A DNA stretch of 64,000 bases from Apostichopus japonicus (lineage: Eukaryota > Echinodermata > Holothuroidea > Aspidochirotida > Stichopodidae): NCBI RefSeq assembly GCF_037975245.1, contig NC_092576.1, positions 2,413,501 through 2,477,500 of the forward strand, read 5' to 3'. Made by a program: the position numbers and the translations under genes. Positions 1-10,870 of the stretch are shown piece by piece; within the stretch, counting starts at the first letter, position 1, and each line of letters opens with the position of its first letter. The notes below the pieces were generated by a model. The model was given only the letters and a program-made list of their open reading frames with translations, made no database searches and was not told the DNA's origin.

Positions 1-309
1 TCTCTTCCAGGATAATGTCCAAAATAATATATCTACCGTAATTATGAATACTTTCTTTTACAATTTTTTCCATCAAAGCTATGATTAAATCAAGTGCAGA
101 TTCCACAACTGTTTGTGGTACCATGTGAAAAAACAATCCCCCCCCCATTCCCTACTCCAATATCCCACATCATTTAAGCAACTATGCGTTCCCTGTATAA
201 GGCAAACATCGACTTTACACCTATGTAAATAAGAGAACAAATGTCTACGTTTTTTGGATTGCCTTAGCCCTCTTGCATTAAACGAAATGAAACTTATCTC
301 ACCGGCCAT
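1..309 (-). pseudogene. LINE ORF2 endonuclease fragment, broken
   Basis: From an ATG at 309 the minus strand encodes MAGEISFISFNARGL, the start of an AP-like (EEP) endonuclease with the conserved S-F-N-x-R-G-L strand. The usual metal-binding glutamate in the L-I-Q-E-T-H motif reads L-I-Q-G-T-H here (near 190), a GAA to GGA transition. Near 120 the frame must shift: the motif G-T-x-N-S and then F-N-H-S-F continue in another frame, with a stop between. A further shift is needed before the window edge, where I-I-L-D-I-I-L is recognisable. The reverse transcriptase would lie off the window. The fragment is non-functional. Confidence 0.75.
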
Positions 310-670
310 GATATTGCAAGAGGGATCCGAACACAATAGACTTGCAAAAGCTAACGATATGAGACTCAGGCATATCCAATAAACACAATATAAGTGAAGC
401 AGTATGACATATATACATAATTACAATTGTAAGCATCATTATCAAGGAGGATAGGAAAAAAGTAAGAAAAATTAAAGTCAATCCAACGGGAAAACTAGAC
501 CCAAAACATGGTTTACTGTAAGTGTAGACGTTCCGTGTCCAGGGTCCCATCGAAAAAGGGCCACAAAAATACAAACATGTGACCAACATTGAAAAAAAAA
601 AACGAACGTTAGGGCAGCACATCCGGTTCTGGACTAATGACCTTTAACATCAATAATCCTCACAAAACAA

Positions 671-902
671 CAAGGCAGAAGAGCACATAATATATAGAGC
701 ACCATAGATCCAGATCCCTAATTTATCAATAGCCTCCTACTTCCAGCATGATAAACACAATGAAATATTTCTCACATAAAATCGAGGCAGAAGAGCACAA
801 AGTATATACAGAGCTAGGTCCAGATCCATAACCGATCAATCGCCTCTTACTTCCAGGCTGGATGAAAACAATGAAAATGAAAATATTCCTCACATAGAAT
901 CC
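671..902. repeat. Two-copy 114-bp tandem repeat in LINE spacer
   Basis: The motif GGCAGAAGAGCACA occurs at about 672 and again at about 786. It is followed in both places by related text ending in CTTCCAG and a CTCACATA block. The period is about 114 bp. The repeat fills much of the spacer between the LINE's ORF1 and ORF2. Confidence 0.6.
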
Positions 903-969
903 AACGATATGAAAAAGGAAATGTGTAAATGAGAGTAAGGGCTTTTGTAACTGACCACTTTAGTCTAAT

Positions 970-1788
970 CTATGAGGCAGAGAAAGAATAAGCTTGGCCG
1001 TTCTCCTTCCTCCACATTCCTCGCTGGAAACGTAGTTTGGTCCCACTCTTGTACAAATCTGATACCTCCTTGGCCCATCTCTTCTTTTCCATAAGGTCAG
1101 TCAAGGTAAGATCGTCAGTGATGAAATAATCGGAACCTTTTAGCTTTTCCCTTGCGTACTTCATGGCAAAGAGCTTATCTTGAAAAAACGAAAGTTTAAC
1201 AAGAATGTGCCTGCTTCTTCCCTGTACAGCTTTTCCATCTCTATGGGCTCTCTCCAGTTTGGCATCTTGAATGCCCACCTTTTTCAGAACTTCTTTGGTG
1301 ATTTCTAGGCAGTCTTCACTCGGTTGTGTTTTGTTACCAACGATCCGCAAGTTATTTTTCCGGAGAAAACGTTCGTTCTTGTTAAGCAATGATGAGTGCA
1401 AATCGAGTGAACTCTCAAGGTTTGTTACACGGTTTCCTAAATCTGCACACAGTCTGTTCAGTTTGGAATTCTCTGACTTTAGTTTATTGATTTCTTCGGA
1501 ATGTAACTTTAATTCACGTTGAAAGTTCTTTTTGAGCTTGAGTAGCTCTGAAGACATTCCATGAATTGCCTTTTCCACTGCATTCTCCAGTCTCTGTGTG
1601 AGGTCAAAATTTGCCTCTTTTTGAATACTGGTTACCTCTGAGTCCGACAGGCTCTCGTGTAACTCGTCCTCGTGTTCTTCTCCTATGGCTGACATAGCTT
1701 GGCTAATCGACGGTTGGGAACGTGATTCTATGGCCTGTTTTTTCTTCTTACCTAGGCTACCGACTGGTCTACCACGGGTCTTGCTCAT
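970..1788 (-). CDS. LINE ORF1 protein (coiled coil + RRM + CTD)
   Basis: This is a 272-residue open frame from the ATG at 1788. Residues 1-60 are basic and then acidic, with low complexity. Residues about 75-145 form a charged heptad-type coiled coil (L-K-L-K-K, L-K-S-E-N-S-K-L). About 145-175 resemble the non-canonical RRM of L1 ORF1p (NNLRIVGN). About 175-235 resemble its C-terminal domain (ERAHRDG, followed by a V-K-L-S-F-x-D-K and A-R-E-K segment). Known L1-type ORF1 proteins trimerise through the coiled coil and bind the element's RNA as chaperones. The frame is intact although ORF2 is broken, so it may be a recent copy, but there is no sign it is used by the host. Confidence 0.8.
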   Translation of the reverse strand: MSKTRGRPVGSLGKKKKQAIESRSQPSISQAMSAIGEEHEDELHESLSDSEVTSIQKEANFDLTQRLENAVEKAIHGMSSELLKLKKNFQRELKLHSEEINKLKSENSKLNRLCADLGNRVTNLESSLDLHSSLLNKNERFLRKNNLRIVGNKTQPSEDCLEITKEVLKKVGIQDAKLERAHRDGKAVQGRSRHILVKLSFFQDKLFAMKYAREKLKGSDYFITDDLTLTDLMEKKRWAKEVSDLYKSGTKLRFQRGMWRKENGQAYSFSAS

Positions 1789-1910
1789 TTTGTGCGATGG
1801 ACTCTTTACGATTTATAATAAAAAAACTCGAAAGCTGAGGATTAACTTGGATAAAATAACAATAAATCCAGAGGCCGAAATCAGCGTGACTAGGTGGCTG
1901 CCATAACAGG

Positions 1911-2617
1911 CTCGTCCCATCTGTGTTGTTGAAGATTTCCTTAACTACTATTTGTTGGTTTTTCCAGAGGGTGGTTTAACACCAAATATGCACTATTTAA
2001 CACACTACAGTAAACAAATGGAACAGTTTGGTCCACTTGTTAATTGCTCAACAATAAGATTTAAAGCTAAACATAGCTATTTATAAGACCTTGCTAGGAA
2101 AACAAAGAATCGCAAAAACCTAGCCAAAACACTTGCGTCTCGACATCAGAATTTAATGAGTTATTACTCCCGTGCAGTAAACTTCTTCGGAACGGAAAAT
2201 GTAATGTCCACAGGATTAAAGGCACAAAGTGTTCTTTCATTTAGTCCGAAGATGAGAAATTTAATAGTACAACATCTTCAAACTGACAATATACAAGTTG
2301 CATCTTCTGTTACAATCAATGGTACTTTGTATAGACCAAATTTTGTAGTAGCATCTGACGTCATGGAAGGTGTGTTGGTGTTTGCAAAAATAGAGACAAT
2401 ATTGTTACATAACTCAGAAGCATACTTTTTGGTAAAGAGCTGTATGGATTGTAAATTTCATCGTACTTATTACTGTTACATTGCAACAGAAAAATGATCG
2501 GGGCCTTATCTGTTAAAACCGGAAAATATGTTAGACTATCATCCCCTGTCTGTTGGCTCAACTGAATATGGTATATGTGTGGTTCAAAGGTATAGATATG
2601 TAAAAGAATTTCCATAA
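1911..2617 (+). pseudogene. Last exon of an uncharacterised multi-copy gene family, with two stops
   Basis: After a splice acceptor (ATAACAG at about 1904-1910) one frame runs to a TAA at 2615-2617, interrupted only by TAA at 2084-2086 and TGA at 2495-2497. Recognisable segments are FPEGGLTPNMHYLTHY, then an R-F-K-A-K-H-S block, LAKTLASRHQ, a domain around VTINGTLYRPNF, YFLVKSC and finally LLDYHPL-like text. I recall this order from the C-terminus of a large unnamed protein family in fish and marine invertebrates whose members often carry C2H2 zinc fingers upstream; no fingers are in this window. Both stops are single-base changes from sense codons, so this is a relic. Upstream exons would lie where the LINE now is, or further left. 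Confidence 0.6.
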
Positions 2618-2904
2618 TTATGTTGAATGGAATCTACCTCTCTTCTTATTTCATTTACAGTTACAATGGCAGTTTGTTCAGAACTGTCATTTGCGATTTC
2701 ATTTCTTAAACCTGAAGAATTTGCAAAGGCAATGGACTTTTGTGGATCATTAATATTAGACGTTACTGATGCAGTGATGGGAGAAAATAGGACAATAGTG
2801 TGCCTTTCTTAATGTTGTAAATCTTTGTTTCACAGAACATTGGGATGGAAGGGTACATGTTTTAAATAATACCTGTGTTTGAAGAAGTCCGTACAGTACA
2901 GAAT
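2618..2904. other. Gap between the two relic genes
   Basis: A 51-codon stretch after an acceptor-like TTTACAG (2655-2661) stays open until a TAA at 2810-2812 and encodes an anonymous peptide (MAVCSELSFAISF). No homologue is recognised. It may be a short exon or chance. Confidence 0.3.
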
Positions 2905-3583
2905 ATGGCCATTGTCTTATTAGTGTCCTTTGGAACAGAACACCGGGTTCTATCAGCAACGCAAAATGAGGTCATTACAAAAGTTAGAGATCTATTTCAT
3001 ATTCCACAAGAATATGAAATTAAACTTCAACGATATAGCCAAGATTGGGGAGAGTGGCTGACGATTGATCAATCAGAGATCAAAAACAGAGACAAAGTCA
3101 GAGTGCAAAGCTGCGACTTTACTAATATTGCAACTTGCAGTACACTTACAAGTGACCCAGTTCCAGCTTGCTCATCTATCTTCAGTAGTGTGATGGAAGA
3201 GTCACTGGAAAATGACCCCTTTTCTTCACTGGAAAGTGAAATAGAGCAGGTGGCAACAACAAACCAGACAAGTTCTTTCACAACCAGTGCAGAGGAATCA
3301 GAGCCACCTACCACTAGAGCAAAAAGGGCCACTGGACGGTAAGTTGCATGCACAGCATGTCAAAATTCTTTACAGACCAGTGCATACAAATCTTTCTCGT
3401 TTCCTTACTGGCTGCTATGCATTTCAGCAGCTCTAGACTCACTGAGATAAAGGAAGTTGTATCAATCCCACTGCCATAAAACATTAAGCTACTAAGCGTA
3501 TAATGAAGCAACTTTATAAACTATTGTACAGGAGGCCTACTAATATTTACAATTGCCCAAAATGATATGCACAAATGCATGCC

Positions 3584-4163
3584 TTAAAAGAATATGCCAG
3601 GTCAAACTTCCTTTTTGATATGTTAAAGAGGAACATAATCTAAGGATTCTGGGGAAATTTGCATTTAATTCCATTGCTTTGTACCGTTTTGAGATATTGA
3701 TAGTTGAAGTTGCCACTTTTCGTGCCAAAAGTGAACTTGCGAGCAAACAGGTGTGACGTCATTGTTGCATACTGATAAATAATGTTTTGTTTTCCTTTAA
3801 CATTTACGTCTAATTTTATACTCCACAATTGGATGCATCCATAATGTGAATGTACCATAGGTATTGGTATTTTGTAAACTTCACATCCCTTTTAGACACA
3901 CTACTAGAAACCCTATCCAATCAAAGGTCAAATCAATAGACTGAAAAATAAAGAAAAAACAAAACATTATTTGTCAGTGTGCAACTATGACATCACACCT
4001 GTTTGCTTCAAGTTCACTTTTGGTAGAATATCAAATAACTTCAGCTGTCAATATCTCAAAAACAGTACATAGGAATTGAATGCAAATTTCACTAGCATGC
4101 TTTGATTATGTTCCTCTGTAACATACTAAAACGAAATTTTGACCTGGACTTTTCTTTTAAATA
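3584..4163. mobile_element. MITE-like foldback element with ~200-bp inverted arms
   Basis: The segment at about 3584-3785 and the segment at about 3963-4163 are inverted copies of each other, roughly 80% alike by eye. Shared blocks include the outer AGTCCAGGTCAAA/ATGCCAGGTCAAA, then GAGGAACATAATC, the GAGATATTGA block and AGCAAACAGGTGTGA. The centre is about 175 bp. It lies in the first intron of the SAMD3-like relic. Target-site duplications could not be fixed. The size and symmetry suit a non-autonomous DNA element. Confidence 0.65.
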
Positions 4164-4169
4164 TAATCA

Positions 4170-4990
4170 TTGTACTACCTGCTGAATAGGTTTTTACATG
4201 CTCAAGACCAACCTTTTTAACTGGCAATGTTGAAGTTGGATTATGTGTTTAATTTAGAACCATAGTAATTTACCGTGAGTGAAGATAATGTCCATGAAAC
4301 ATAATATGTTGATGCATTTCTGAAATATCACCAGCAGAGATTAAATAAGCGTACTGACATTTTGGAGGATTATGAAAGGTCAGATTTCAGTACAACTGAC
4401 AGCATGTACACAGCAATTTCTGGAATTGATTAAACAGTTAATTAATTACCAATAATTAGGTTAGTAAAAAACGTGATTGTAACTATGAATCAATCTCAAG
4501 TAGCTCGAGGGCATCTCATGTCAGAATATCATATGGGTAAGATTGACACAAGTTCCTGCGCAACCAGAAATGTAATCACAGAATCTAATATTTGCCATTT
4601 TTCCCCCATTGACATTGCTTTGATGCAGATTGGTGGTATGCTTTTACAACATTCCAAAGGATTGAAACCACCTATTTTACCTTCTTGACAGGGGTGGGGC
4701 TGACAAAATTATTAAATGGGGCAAATACGGAGGGGGCACCAACGCTGTAAAGACTTGTTGGGCTTCAAAAGATGTTATCCACACAAGAGAGTATTATATA
4801 TGATTATTGCTGTTATTATTAATACAGTAGTATTATTGTTGTTGTATATCTATTTTTAATTATGTGTTTGGGGGGGGGGAGGCTTGGGGGTGGATCCAAG
4901 TGATGGCTGGACTGTACTCTGGCTAAAGCATTGTGCCTAACCCAAGTCCAACTACAAGACAAGTCTTAATAGCTTATACATCTAAATTGA
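4170..4990. other. Intron remainder, no gene seen
   Basis: This is AT-rich intronic sequence. A plus-strand open frame of 71 codons (4473-4688) has no recognisable motif. A G9 tract lies at about 4870-4880. Confidence 0.4.
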
Positions 4991-6039
4991 AGTGTGAAAC
5001 TGGAGTTGAAATCATGGCCTGTCGACGTTAAGATACCATGTGAGAATATGTCACCACAACTACGCAGTACTCTTGATCAGGGAATCTTCCCTACGACGAA
5101 GCAAAGAAGACAACTAATCCAAGTCTTGTATGACTATATGCTACAGTTTGGAAGGTAATATACATGTTATTGATCATATAGAACCTAGGCATTTTTGAGA
5201 CCTAAACAGTTACATATTTTCATCCCCAACCCATACACCAAGCATTCTGTATGAATAATCAACAACCAGGTATATGATCCTACCACTCATCTGGTTGGGT
5301 ATACAATTAAAGCTGTATGCTCAATGAGTTGGACTACAATAAATGTTAGCATGTTATTAGCACTCTGTGGTTTGCAGTAGGATACCGTTATGCTAGAGAT
5401 TTTTCAAAGCACATGTTTTCATCATTTAATGTGGATGTAATCATTTGAAGTAAACAGAATTTATCCTTTAAATATCAACTATGAGCTAATTGATCTTTTT
5501 GTAAACTGAGTGTGAAAATTTAGTATCAGAAATTTCACTGAACATGTTGCAGGGAATATAGTTTTTCTATTTTGCAATAAACAGTTTTGAGGATTACATT
5601 ATTCCTATCTTACAGTACATTGTTTAAAAGCACTACACTGTATCACTTTTGCATTTGTGTGGAACTTTGTATTCAATATCTTCTATAGTTAGTTTACCAT
5701 ATATATAACATGGAGAATGAGAGAATCATCCTGGAAGCTGTATGTTTGGATAATCATAACAAATGTAAAATATGTTTGTTTCTACAGATACCCCAGCAGA
5801 TTTCATTATGAACAGGTTGCATAACAACTGATTAAGGAGTACCCATGCCTAGCACAAAACAACATACCATCAGCAAAACCATATGTAAGTCCTTCAAAGG
5901 TAATCTAAATATTTTGTCAAGTTGATCTACAGCCATACATATGAGCATATTGTTCTTAGTACAATTCAAAGGTCAGTTGGGTAAATTTTGAAGCATATAA
6001 AACATGTTGATATCCTTGTGGAGGGACGCTTACAGAAAT

Positions 6040-6270
6040 ATAATAGTTGTGGATGTAACACATTGAGTACAAGAGGCCTATTGTCTTGGTAAAGGTGAAA
6101 TGTCATCTGAGGTCAACATATGTCAAATGGTGTAATTGTAAACCTGATATCTCAAGTAGGAAAGCTTGGAGGGATCTCACAGTTGGTATGTAGATGCACT
6201 ACATGTAGTGCAAGAAACCTACTGTCTTGGTGGAAGTCAATAGTCACCTGAGGTTAGAAGATGTCAAAAA
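6040..6270. repeat. Tandem pair of a dispersed repeat (period 141)
   Basis: The phrase TTGTCTTGG or CTGTCTTGG, followed by a CATCTGAGGTCAAC-like block, recurs at 6081 and 6222. Weaker relatives with the same word order (CTCAAG..GGGAAACTTGGA.AGATCTCA, GTATGTAGAT, GGTCAAAGGTCATTTGA) occur at about 7262-7390, 9355-9445 and 53165-53240. This marks a dispersed family in introns of this genome. Confidence 0.5.
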
Positions 6271-9200
6271 TTGTATATGTGTTATTTGCCATATCCTTAA
6301 GATTCTGTCAATCTAGTCCTAACATCATAGATTTTTTTCTTTATAAAAGCTATAGTGAACAATAGCCCATGAAGCTTGACATAAGTCAAGAGCTTATATA
6401 GGCTGTGTGGCACTATAAGATAAATCCACATGAGCCAATCAGTGGTTCACAGCAGCTTAGGAGCTACTGACGGGTGGGGTTGCTGGCCCCCTCACCCCAG
6501 AAGCGCATCTTAGCAGTGCGGTGGGAGGTGTGCACTATACATGACCTAAACTGAAAACATCTGGAGATTCAGAACAGTTGGCGTCCAGATGGCAGATGAA
6601 CACTTCTCGGTCAAGGATTGGGTGCCTATAAACTCATCAATGTCATCAAATCTTCACTGTTCATTTTTCTGGTTGGCCCATTATATTTCCCTGCATCTTC
6701 ACCCTTATGTTTTGAGTGCATAGCATATGTGCATTTTGTTTTCCCTGTTAAAAATTTTGTTTTTCCTTTGCATTGTTAGGATTATTGGAAACTACAAATT
6801 TCCGACAAGCTTAGAAATGAACGGAAAAGTATGGGAAACTTGGTTGATGAAGAGAGACGAAGGAAGGTCAGGAAAGTCTCACACCAACCTGAACTTGAAG
6901 GCGAAGATCATGGCAGCAATATGATGCACATAAAGTAGGGAAGCAAAAACATTCTTTTCTTAGTAGCTATTTACAGTCATTTTGATACCCAAATGAGGAG
7001 TTCAAGTTAATCACATTTATAGAACATTTGGAGATTATACATTAATTTACTTACAGGGTTCTGCTCATTGAATTGTCACACAGTACTGTTCAAAACTTGT
7101 TTGCATGAATGCCATAGTTTTTAAATCTCAGCAGCAAAACACCTTGTGCATGAGTTGGTCTGTCGTCTTTCATTTTTGGTTTTGATGAGAATGGTAACCA
7201 ATGCATTCATGATCGTGTGTATGTGCATATGTATGCATATGTGTGTATGTTGTGCTTTGCTTGTAAACAGGACATCTCAAGAAGGGAAACTTGGATAGAT
7301 CTCACGTTTGGTATGTGCATGTACGCTATGGAGAAAAGAGACACATTCCTTTTCGTGCAGGTCAAAGGCCACTACACAAAATGTGAGATTCTTCAGTTTA
7401 ATCAGCATTTTGTGTCATTGAAACCTGAATGCATTTTGCGTTTCTGGTCAAAGCAAATTCACAGTCTGTCATCAACACTTCAATTTACTTTAGTTTTTTG
7501 TGAACCTAGATGGATGCCTTAATGGAAATAACATTCCATGAACAACGAGGCGACATCACCAACAAGATGATGGTACAGGACATTAAGGAAAAGTACCCAT
7601 TTCTCTTTAGCATCACTGAGGTATGATCATTTACTATGTCCATTTATAGCTATAGCTGTTCGACTTGAAAAGAGTTTCAACTGTATTCAGTTGATCGATA
7701 TACAAGACATTATAAGATAAATTGTGTGTACTGCCTTCTTTACCTCCAGGACACTGCTGGGTTGACCTTATTTAAGACGTTTCTGATATGCAGTTAACAT
7801 AATCACTATGTCATGTTTTATCAAATGAAACGTTCCATGCTTAACTTTAAAGGTTAGAATATAATGATGCATCCGTGAATGTCAAAGCAAGGAATCCTGT
7901 CAGAACTACTGAGGGGAACGGTTTTTGTTTTTCTCTCCATACGATATATAGACTTAACTTATAATAGAGTGATAAGTATATATCTGTAAATTTTATCCGC
8001 CAAGAATGCAGTACAAGAGTGGATGTTGACCATACTCTACCAGATAATCCCATTCTTGAGATATGAGGAGGAACAACTGTGAACCAGTCAACTAAATATC
8101 AAAGCAGTAGCATCACTATAGCATTACATTGACCCTACTCTATCTTCTACATATTCACAATGAGTTTGAGAGGATTACTGGTGTTGCTGGTGTGACAACA
8201 AATACAAAGAACTTGAGGCCATTTGTCGAAGGTATTTTGCACTTCCCATACAAGGACAAACATGCTGAAAATTTCATCAAGACAACATTTGCAAACAAGT
8301 TGACAGAAGCTGTAACAATGGAAAAAGCTGAAGGTACATACATGTATAATGAAGATGGTGTAAAAGCTGTGTAAACCATCATATTTACAAATATTAACAT
8401 ATTTATGCATCACAGATAACTGATTTTTGAGGCATTCAAGTTGAAAAGTATTGATCCACTGTTAGGTCATCACTAATGACCTGGCCTACATTTTGCCTTC
8501 TAACATTACTAAAAGTTTTCAGTAGCGATTTCTCAGAGGATGTTGTGCACCCTCCTAATTTTTCCACATTGACCAAGGACTCATAGAAAATTAAGTCAGC
8601 ATGGAGAAAATGACTGTAAAGTTTTTGTTACATTGATGCGAGCCTATTTTACCAAAATTGGCCATATTTGGAATTCTAGCATATTTACGGGCAGTACATA
8701 CTGTATACCTTTAACTGAACTCGAGATGGTGAAAAAGTAAGATGGCTTAATAATAGATTTTGTCTTATCAAATAGCACAATGAATGGGTCTCTGAAGTAT
8801 GGGGCTTGTTACCTGTATGTCCCAGGAATGCCATTCTGTTGAATGTTATTTAATTACACTCTTTTCAGTTACCATGATATGGAAATATTGGCATATCACT
8901 CAATATCAATCTGGCAGAATTTTCCCTCTTTGAAATTAGTAGTCTGTAGATATGTTGATTGTTTGTTCTAAATTGTTATTCCCAATTTACTCCCAAATAG
9001 AGATCAAAGTAATCGCTGCACTGTCTTTCCTGTCATCACTGTTTAAGAAGAATCCATCATCAATCATGGGCACCAAAGATGACCACAGTAACGTAAGTTT
9101 TTTACATATTCACTACTGAAGTGGCAATACATGTTATAATGCACAGATACATTTGTAAATCTATTCAGGGGTTGTAAGATTAAAAGCATGTGTACTGTAT

Positions 9201-9656
9201 ATCAAAGATTTCTTAGCAAAGTACGAAGAAATCTATGAAAAGTTGATGGTTTTGTGTATGTAAACATGGGAGTGGTACTACCGACTTGACTTGCGTGTGT
9301 TAATGCTGCTTTCAAACACATTAACACAAAATGTACAAGTTGGTTGAACATCAAACTTGGGATGTAGATTGCCAATGGTGAGCAGAAAAAACGAAATGCT
9401 TCCTTGCAGGTCAAAGGTCATTTGATGTCAGAAGAGGTCACGTTCAGTGCAGGTCCTTCAACCTACATTTATATTGATGTTATAGGGCAAGTTATAAGTA
9501 AAACATTTTCACTTTTCTTTACACCATTTTTATATTCCCTCTTTTAATGTCATTTCAGGAGAACTTAGCACCATTTTTATTGGTCAGCAGCAAGAACATC
9601 TTCGAGGCAGATGGATTTGCGGTCAATTGCGAGCAGGTGGAGGTATGCAGTTGTAA

Positions 9657-10870
9657 AACTTTCATGGAAGGACTGGCTTTACTTGTAGAATCTTTTTGGA
9701 TATTTGACATGCAATACCTAAAGGCAACCAAAGACATTTATAACTTTATGGAATGCTGCTTGTTCAAACTGAAAGCAGTCAAACCATTACGATGTGTGTA
9801 TTTAGTTTTGACTAAGCTTTCATTCCCAGACAGTACCTGATAAAATTTGCTGAAAACTTTGTCTTTGATATTAAACCTTCATCATTCCATTCTGTGTTGT
9901 TATTGTGACTGTTTTAAGTCTTATGTTTTCTAAATATGTAGCTTTACTATAATTTCACTCTGAAAGTGTTATCTTAAAGTACAATGGATTTCATTATGTG
10001 AATCTCATACTTTAAGAGTCAAGAGAAGAAATCTTACATTCATACCCCTTAGTAAAGTCAGTAAGTACTCCATTTAAAGAAGAATAATTGATGCAGAGAT
10101 GTTAAGATAAAGGGAAAGCTACTTAGATGTAAGAGGAACATTGAGTTATTACATATGATTTTCATCACTGGGTAATCAGCATGCAGCTGTCAAAGGAAAG
10201 CAAGTTGCTGGAATTCTCTTATTTTTTGGTTTTGGTATTCATATACTTTGGTGTTCATATTAAGCATGTTTCATGGATAGGGGTTTAACTTAATTAACTT
10301 TCATGGAAGGATGGATTTCTTGTGGAATCATTTTAGGTATTTAACATACATTATCCAAAGATAGCCGAATGCAACATTATTTTATGGAATGCTATTGCTC
10401 AAACTGAAAGCAGACCCAATATGTACATGTGATCTTTTATCCTCGGACAGTAGCTGATATCATTGCTGCAAACTCCTTTTAAGATTTACATTTTATCTTT
10501 AATATTGAACCTTCACTGTTTCATTTTGTTTGTTATGGTAACTACTTATAAATGTATGTCGCTGTCAAAATATGTAACTTCACTATGATTTCACACTGAA
10601 ACCTGAAGTAAAGTAAATGTTAAAGTAAGTTGGATTTTGTTATAACATTATCATCATCCTTTTAGTGTCTTTTAGAACACTTCATGTAAAAAGAAGATAA
10701 CAATTGCTACTTAACTAGTTGGATATAAGAGGTATGTCGAGTTGCTATATATGTTTCTTCATCACATGGTAATTCAGCATGCTGTTCTTAAAGAAGCAAG
10801 CTGCTGTACATTATTTTAGTTTGTTTTACAGTATTCATATACTTTACAAAGTATATTGTTACAATAACTA
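9657..10870. repeat. Direct tandem duplication, 639-bp period
   Basis: TTCATGGAAGGA starts at 9661 and again at 10300. Downstream blocks follow in the same order in both copies, for example TTATGGAATGCT, CTGAAAGCAG, GACAGTA, ATTCATATACTTT. Copies span about 9657-10295 and 10296-10870. The duplication lies just 3' of the last recognisable SAMD3-like exon. Confidence 0.75.

Larger units (their letters stand above)
1..1900 (-). mobile_element. Decayed Tx1/L1-type LINE, 5' portion
   Basis: A non-LTR retrotransposon lies on the minus strand with its 5' end near 1.9 kb and its 3' part cut by the window edge. Order in the element's sense is 5' leader, ORF1 (970-1788), a spacer of about 660 bp, then the start of ORF2 (309 downwards). 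A coiled-coil/RRM ORF1p followed by an AP-type endonuclease is the layout of the L1/Tx1 clade. ORF1 is open but ORF2 is broken, so the copy is dead. The 5' boundary is estimated: it must stop before the splice acceptor of the neighbouring plus-strand exon at about 1910. Confidence 0.8.
2905..9642 (+). pseudogene. SAMD3-like gene relic, eight exons
   Basis: Exons are 2905-3338, 4993-5154, 5788-5884, 6780-about 6935, 7510-7620, 8165-8333, 9001-9092 and 9559-9642. They have GT-AG borders and compatible phases: exons 1-3 sum to 231 codons, exons 5-8 to 152. Exon 1 begins MAIVLLVSFG, a PB1/ubiquitin-like fold in my reading, followed by a Ser/Thr-rich linker. Exon 2 has SWPVDVKIP and RRQLIQVLYDYMLQFGR; exon 3 has YPSRFHYEQVA and KEYPCLAQN; exon 4 has DYWKLQISDKLRNERK; exon 5 has IKEKYPFLFSITE. 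This is the central domain of proteins labelled sterile alpha motif domain-containing 3-like in other animals. A TAA at 5822-5824 replaces a likely Gln codon, the donor of exon 4 is lost (TAG at 6936-6938), and no C-terminal exon is found. It is probably dead; function of the family is unknown to me. Confidence 0.65.
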
